From assembly GCA_945862545.1 (NCBI GenBank), contig CAMAYS010000120.1:1-6681 (forward strand): a DNA stretch of 6,681 bases, in the 5' to 3' direction. The notes under the pieces were generated by a model. The model searched no databases and had not been told where the DNA came from. It worked only from the letters and a program-made list of their open reading frames with translations. Made by a program: the position numbers and the translations under genes. This DNA is from Casp-actino8 sp945862545 (GTDB lineage Bacteria; Actinomycetota; Acidimicrobiia; Acidimicrobiales; Ilumatobacteraceae). Within the stretch, counting starts at the first letter, position 1. Each line of letters begins with the position of its first letter. Below, in pieces: positions 6,540 to 6,681 of this stretch.

Positions 6540-6616
6540 GGTCTCGTGGTGAAGTTGGAGTTCACGCCGGCCTGTCAAGCCGGAGGTCGCGGGTTCGAGT
6601 CCCGTCGGGACCGCCA
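6540..6616 (+). tRNA. tRNA-Asp (anticodon GTC)
   Basis: A 77-base cloverleaf including encoded CCA at 6614-6616. The acceptor is GGTCTCG with CGGGACC (one T-G pair), the anticodon stem CCGGC/GCCGG holds the loop CTGTCAA (anticodon GTC), and the T-arm contains GGGTTCGAGTCCC. The discriminator is G6613. Unlike the neighbouring tRNA-Glu, it carries its CCA in the DNA. tRNA-Phe begins 28 bases downstream, probably on the same transcript. Confidence 0.97.
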
Positions 6617-6642
6617 GTGCGTGTGGGGAAACCCACAAGCAC
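6617..6642 (+). other. hairpin with GAAA tetraloop between tRNA-Asp and tRNA-Phe
   Basis: GTGC pairs with GCAC and TGTGGG pairs with CCCACA around a GAAA loop, with a single G/A mismatch between the two stems. It fills nearly the whole spacer between the two tRNAs. No T-run follows (tRNA-Phe starts three bases later), so it is more likely a stable RNA spacer or processing element than a terminator. Confidence 0.5.
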
Positions 6643-6644
6643 AC

Positions 6645-6681
6645 GGTCGAGTAGCTCAGTCGGCAGAGCGTCCGCCTGAAA
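6645..6681 (+). tRNA. tRNA-Phe (anticodon GAA), partial, cut by the right edge
   Basis: The 5' half of a tRNA: acceptor strand GGTCGAG, TA at positions 8-9, D-arm GCTC-AGTCGGCA-GAGC, anticodon 5' strand TCCGC, then loop CTGAAA giving anticodon GAA. The window ends at tRNA position 37, so the 3' half is not seen and identity rests on the anticodon. Confidence 0.9.

Noticed and set aside
6368..6681. tRNA cluster as an integration site for a mobile element
   Set aside because: No integrase, direct repeat of a tRNA 3' end or foreign-looking gene is present in the window.

Overview
The window most likely comes from an actinobacterium, plausibly one of the class Acidimicrobiia with only moderate G+C. 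The evidence is a ClpS gene followed directly by a DUF2017 gene (an actinobacterial pairing known from mycobacteria), an actinobacterial-type oxidase subunit IV (CtaF-like) domain, and GTG starts. The class is an inference; no rRNA or other marker is present.

Positions 1-5450 are all on the minus strand and concern aerobic respiration. Read in the direction of transcription: ctaB (haem O synthase, 5450-4500); a 153-bp gap with a possible terminator, a promoter candidate and a leader dyad; a cytochrome oxidase subunit I-like gene (4346-2727); a subunit III-like gene (2727-2128, sharing one base with the previous gene); a CtaF-like fusion protein (2114-969); and a subunit II gene, coxB (932 to beyond the left edge). 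CoxB looks fully functional: lipobox, two membrane helices, a complete CuA site and a C-terminal haem c motif, i.e. the caa3 type.

The unusual part is the block between ctaB and coxB. The subunit I-like protein keeps the family scaffold (N-terminal WLTTADHKR, AFPRL, NRAPGM, the C-terminal LEWATTSPPP tail, about 12 helices). By my alignment, none of the six invariant histidines that bind haem a, haem a3 and CuB remains, and the glutamate and lysine of the proton channels are also gone. The adjacent subunit III-like protein has lost the conserved histidines and glutamate of its family. The third gene joins a CtaF-like four-helix domain to three more helices, a His/Cys/acidic linker and an extracytoplasmic beta-rich, cupredoxin-like domain. 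The reading frames are intact and tightly packed, so this looks like a maintained, catalytically dead oxidase-like module beside an active subunit II, not a pseudogene. A catalytic coxA would then be expected just beyond the left edge or elsewhere in the genome.

Positions 5451-6681 are on the plus strand. clpS (adaptor of the ClpAP/ClpCP protease) and a DUF2017 gene form a two-gene unit divergent from ctaB. A tRNA cluster follows: tRNA-Glu(TTC), tRNA-Asp(GTC) with encoded CCA, and tRNA-Phe(GAA) cut by the right edge, with small hairpins between them. There is no gene-free stretch over 300 bases. I see no insertion sequence, CRISPR array, integrase or rRNA.
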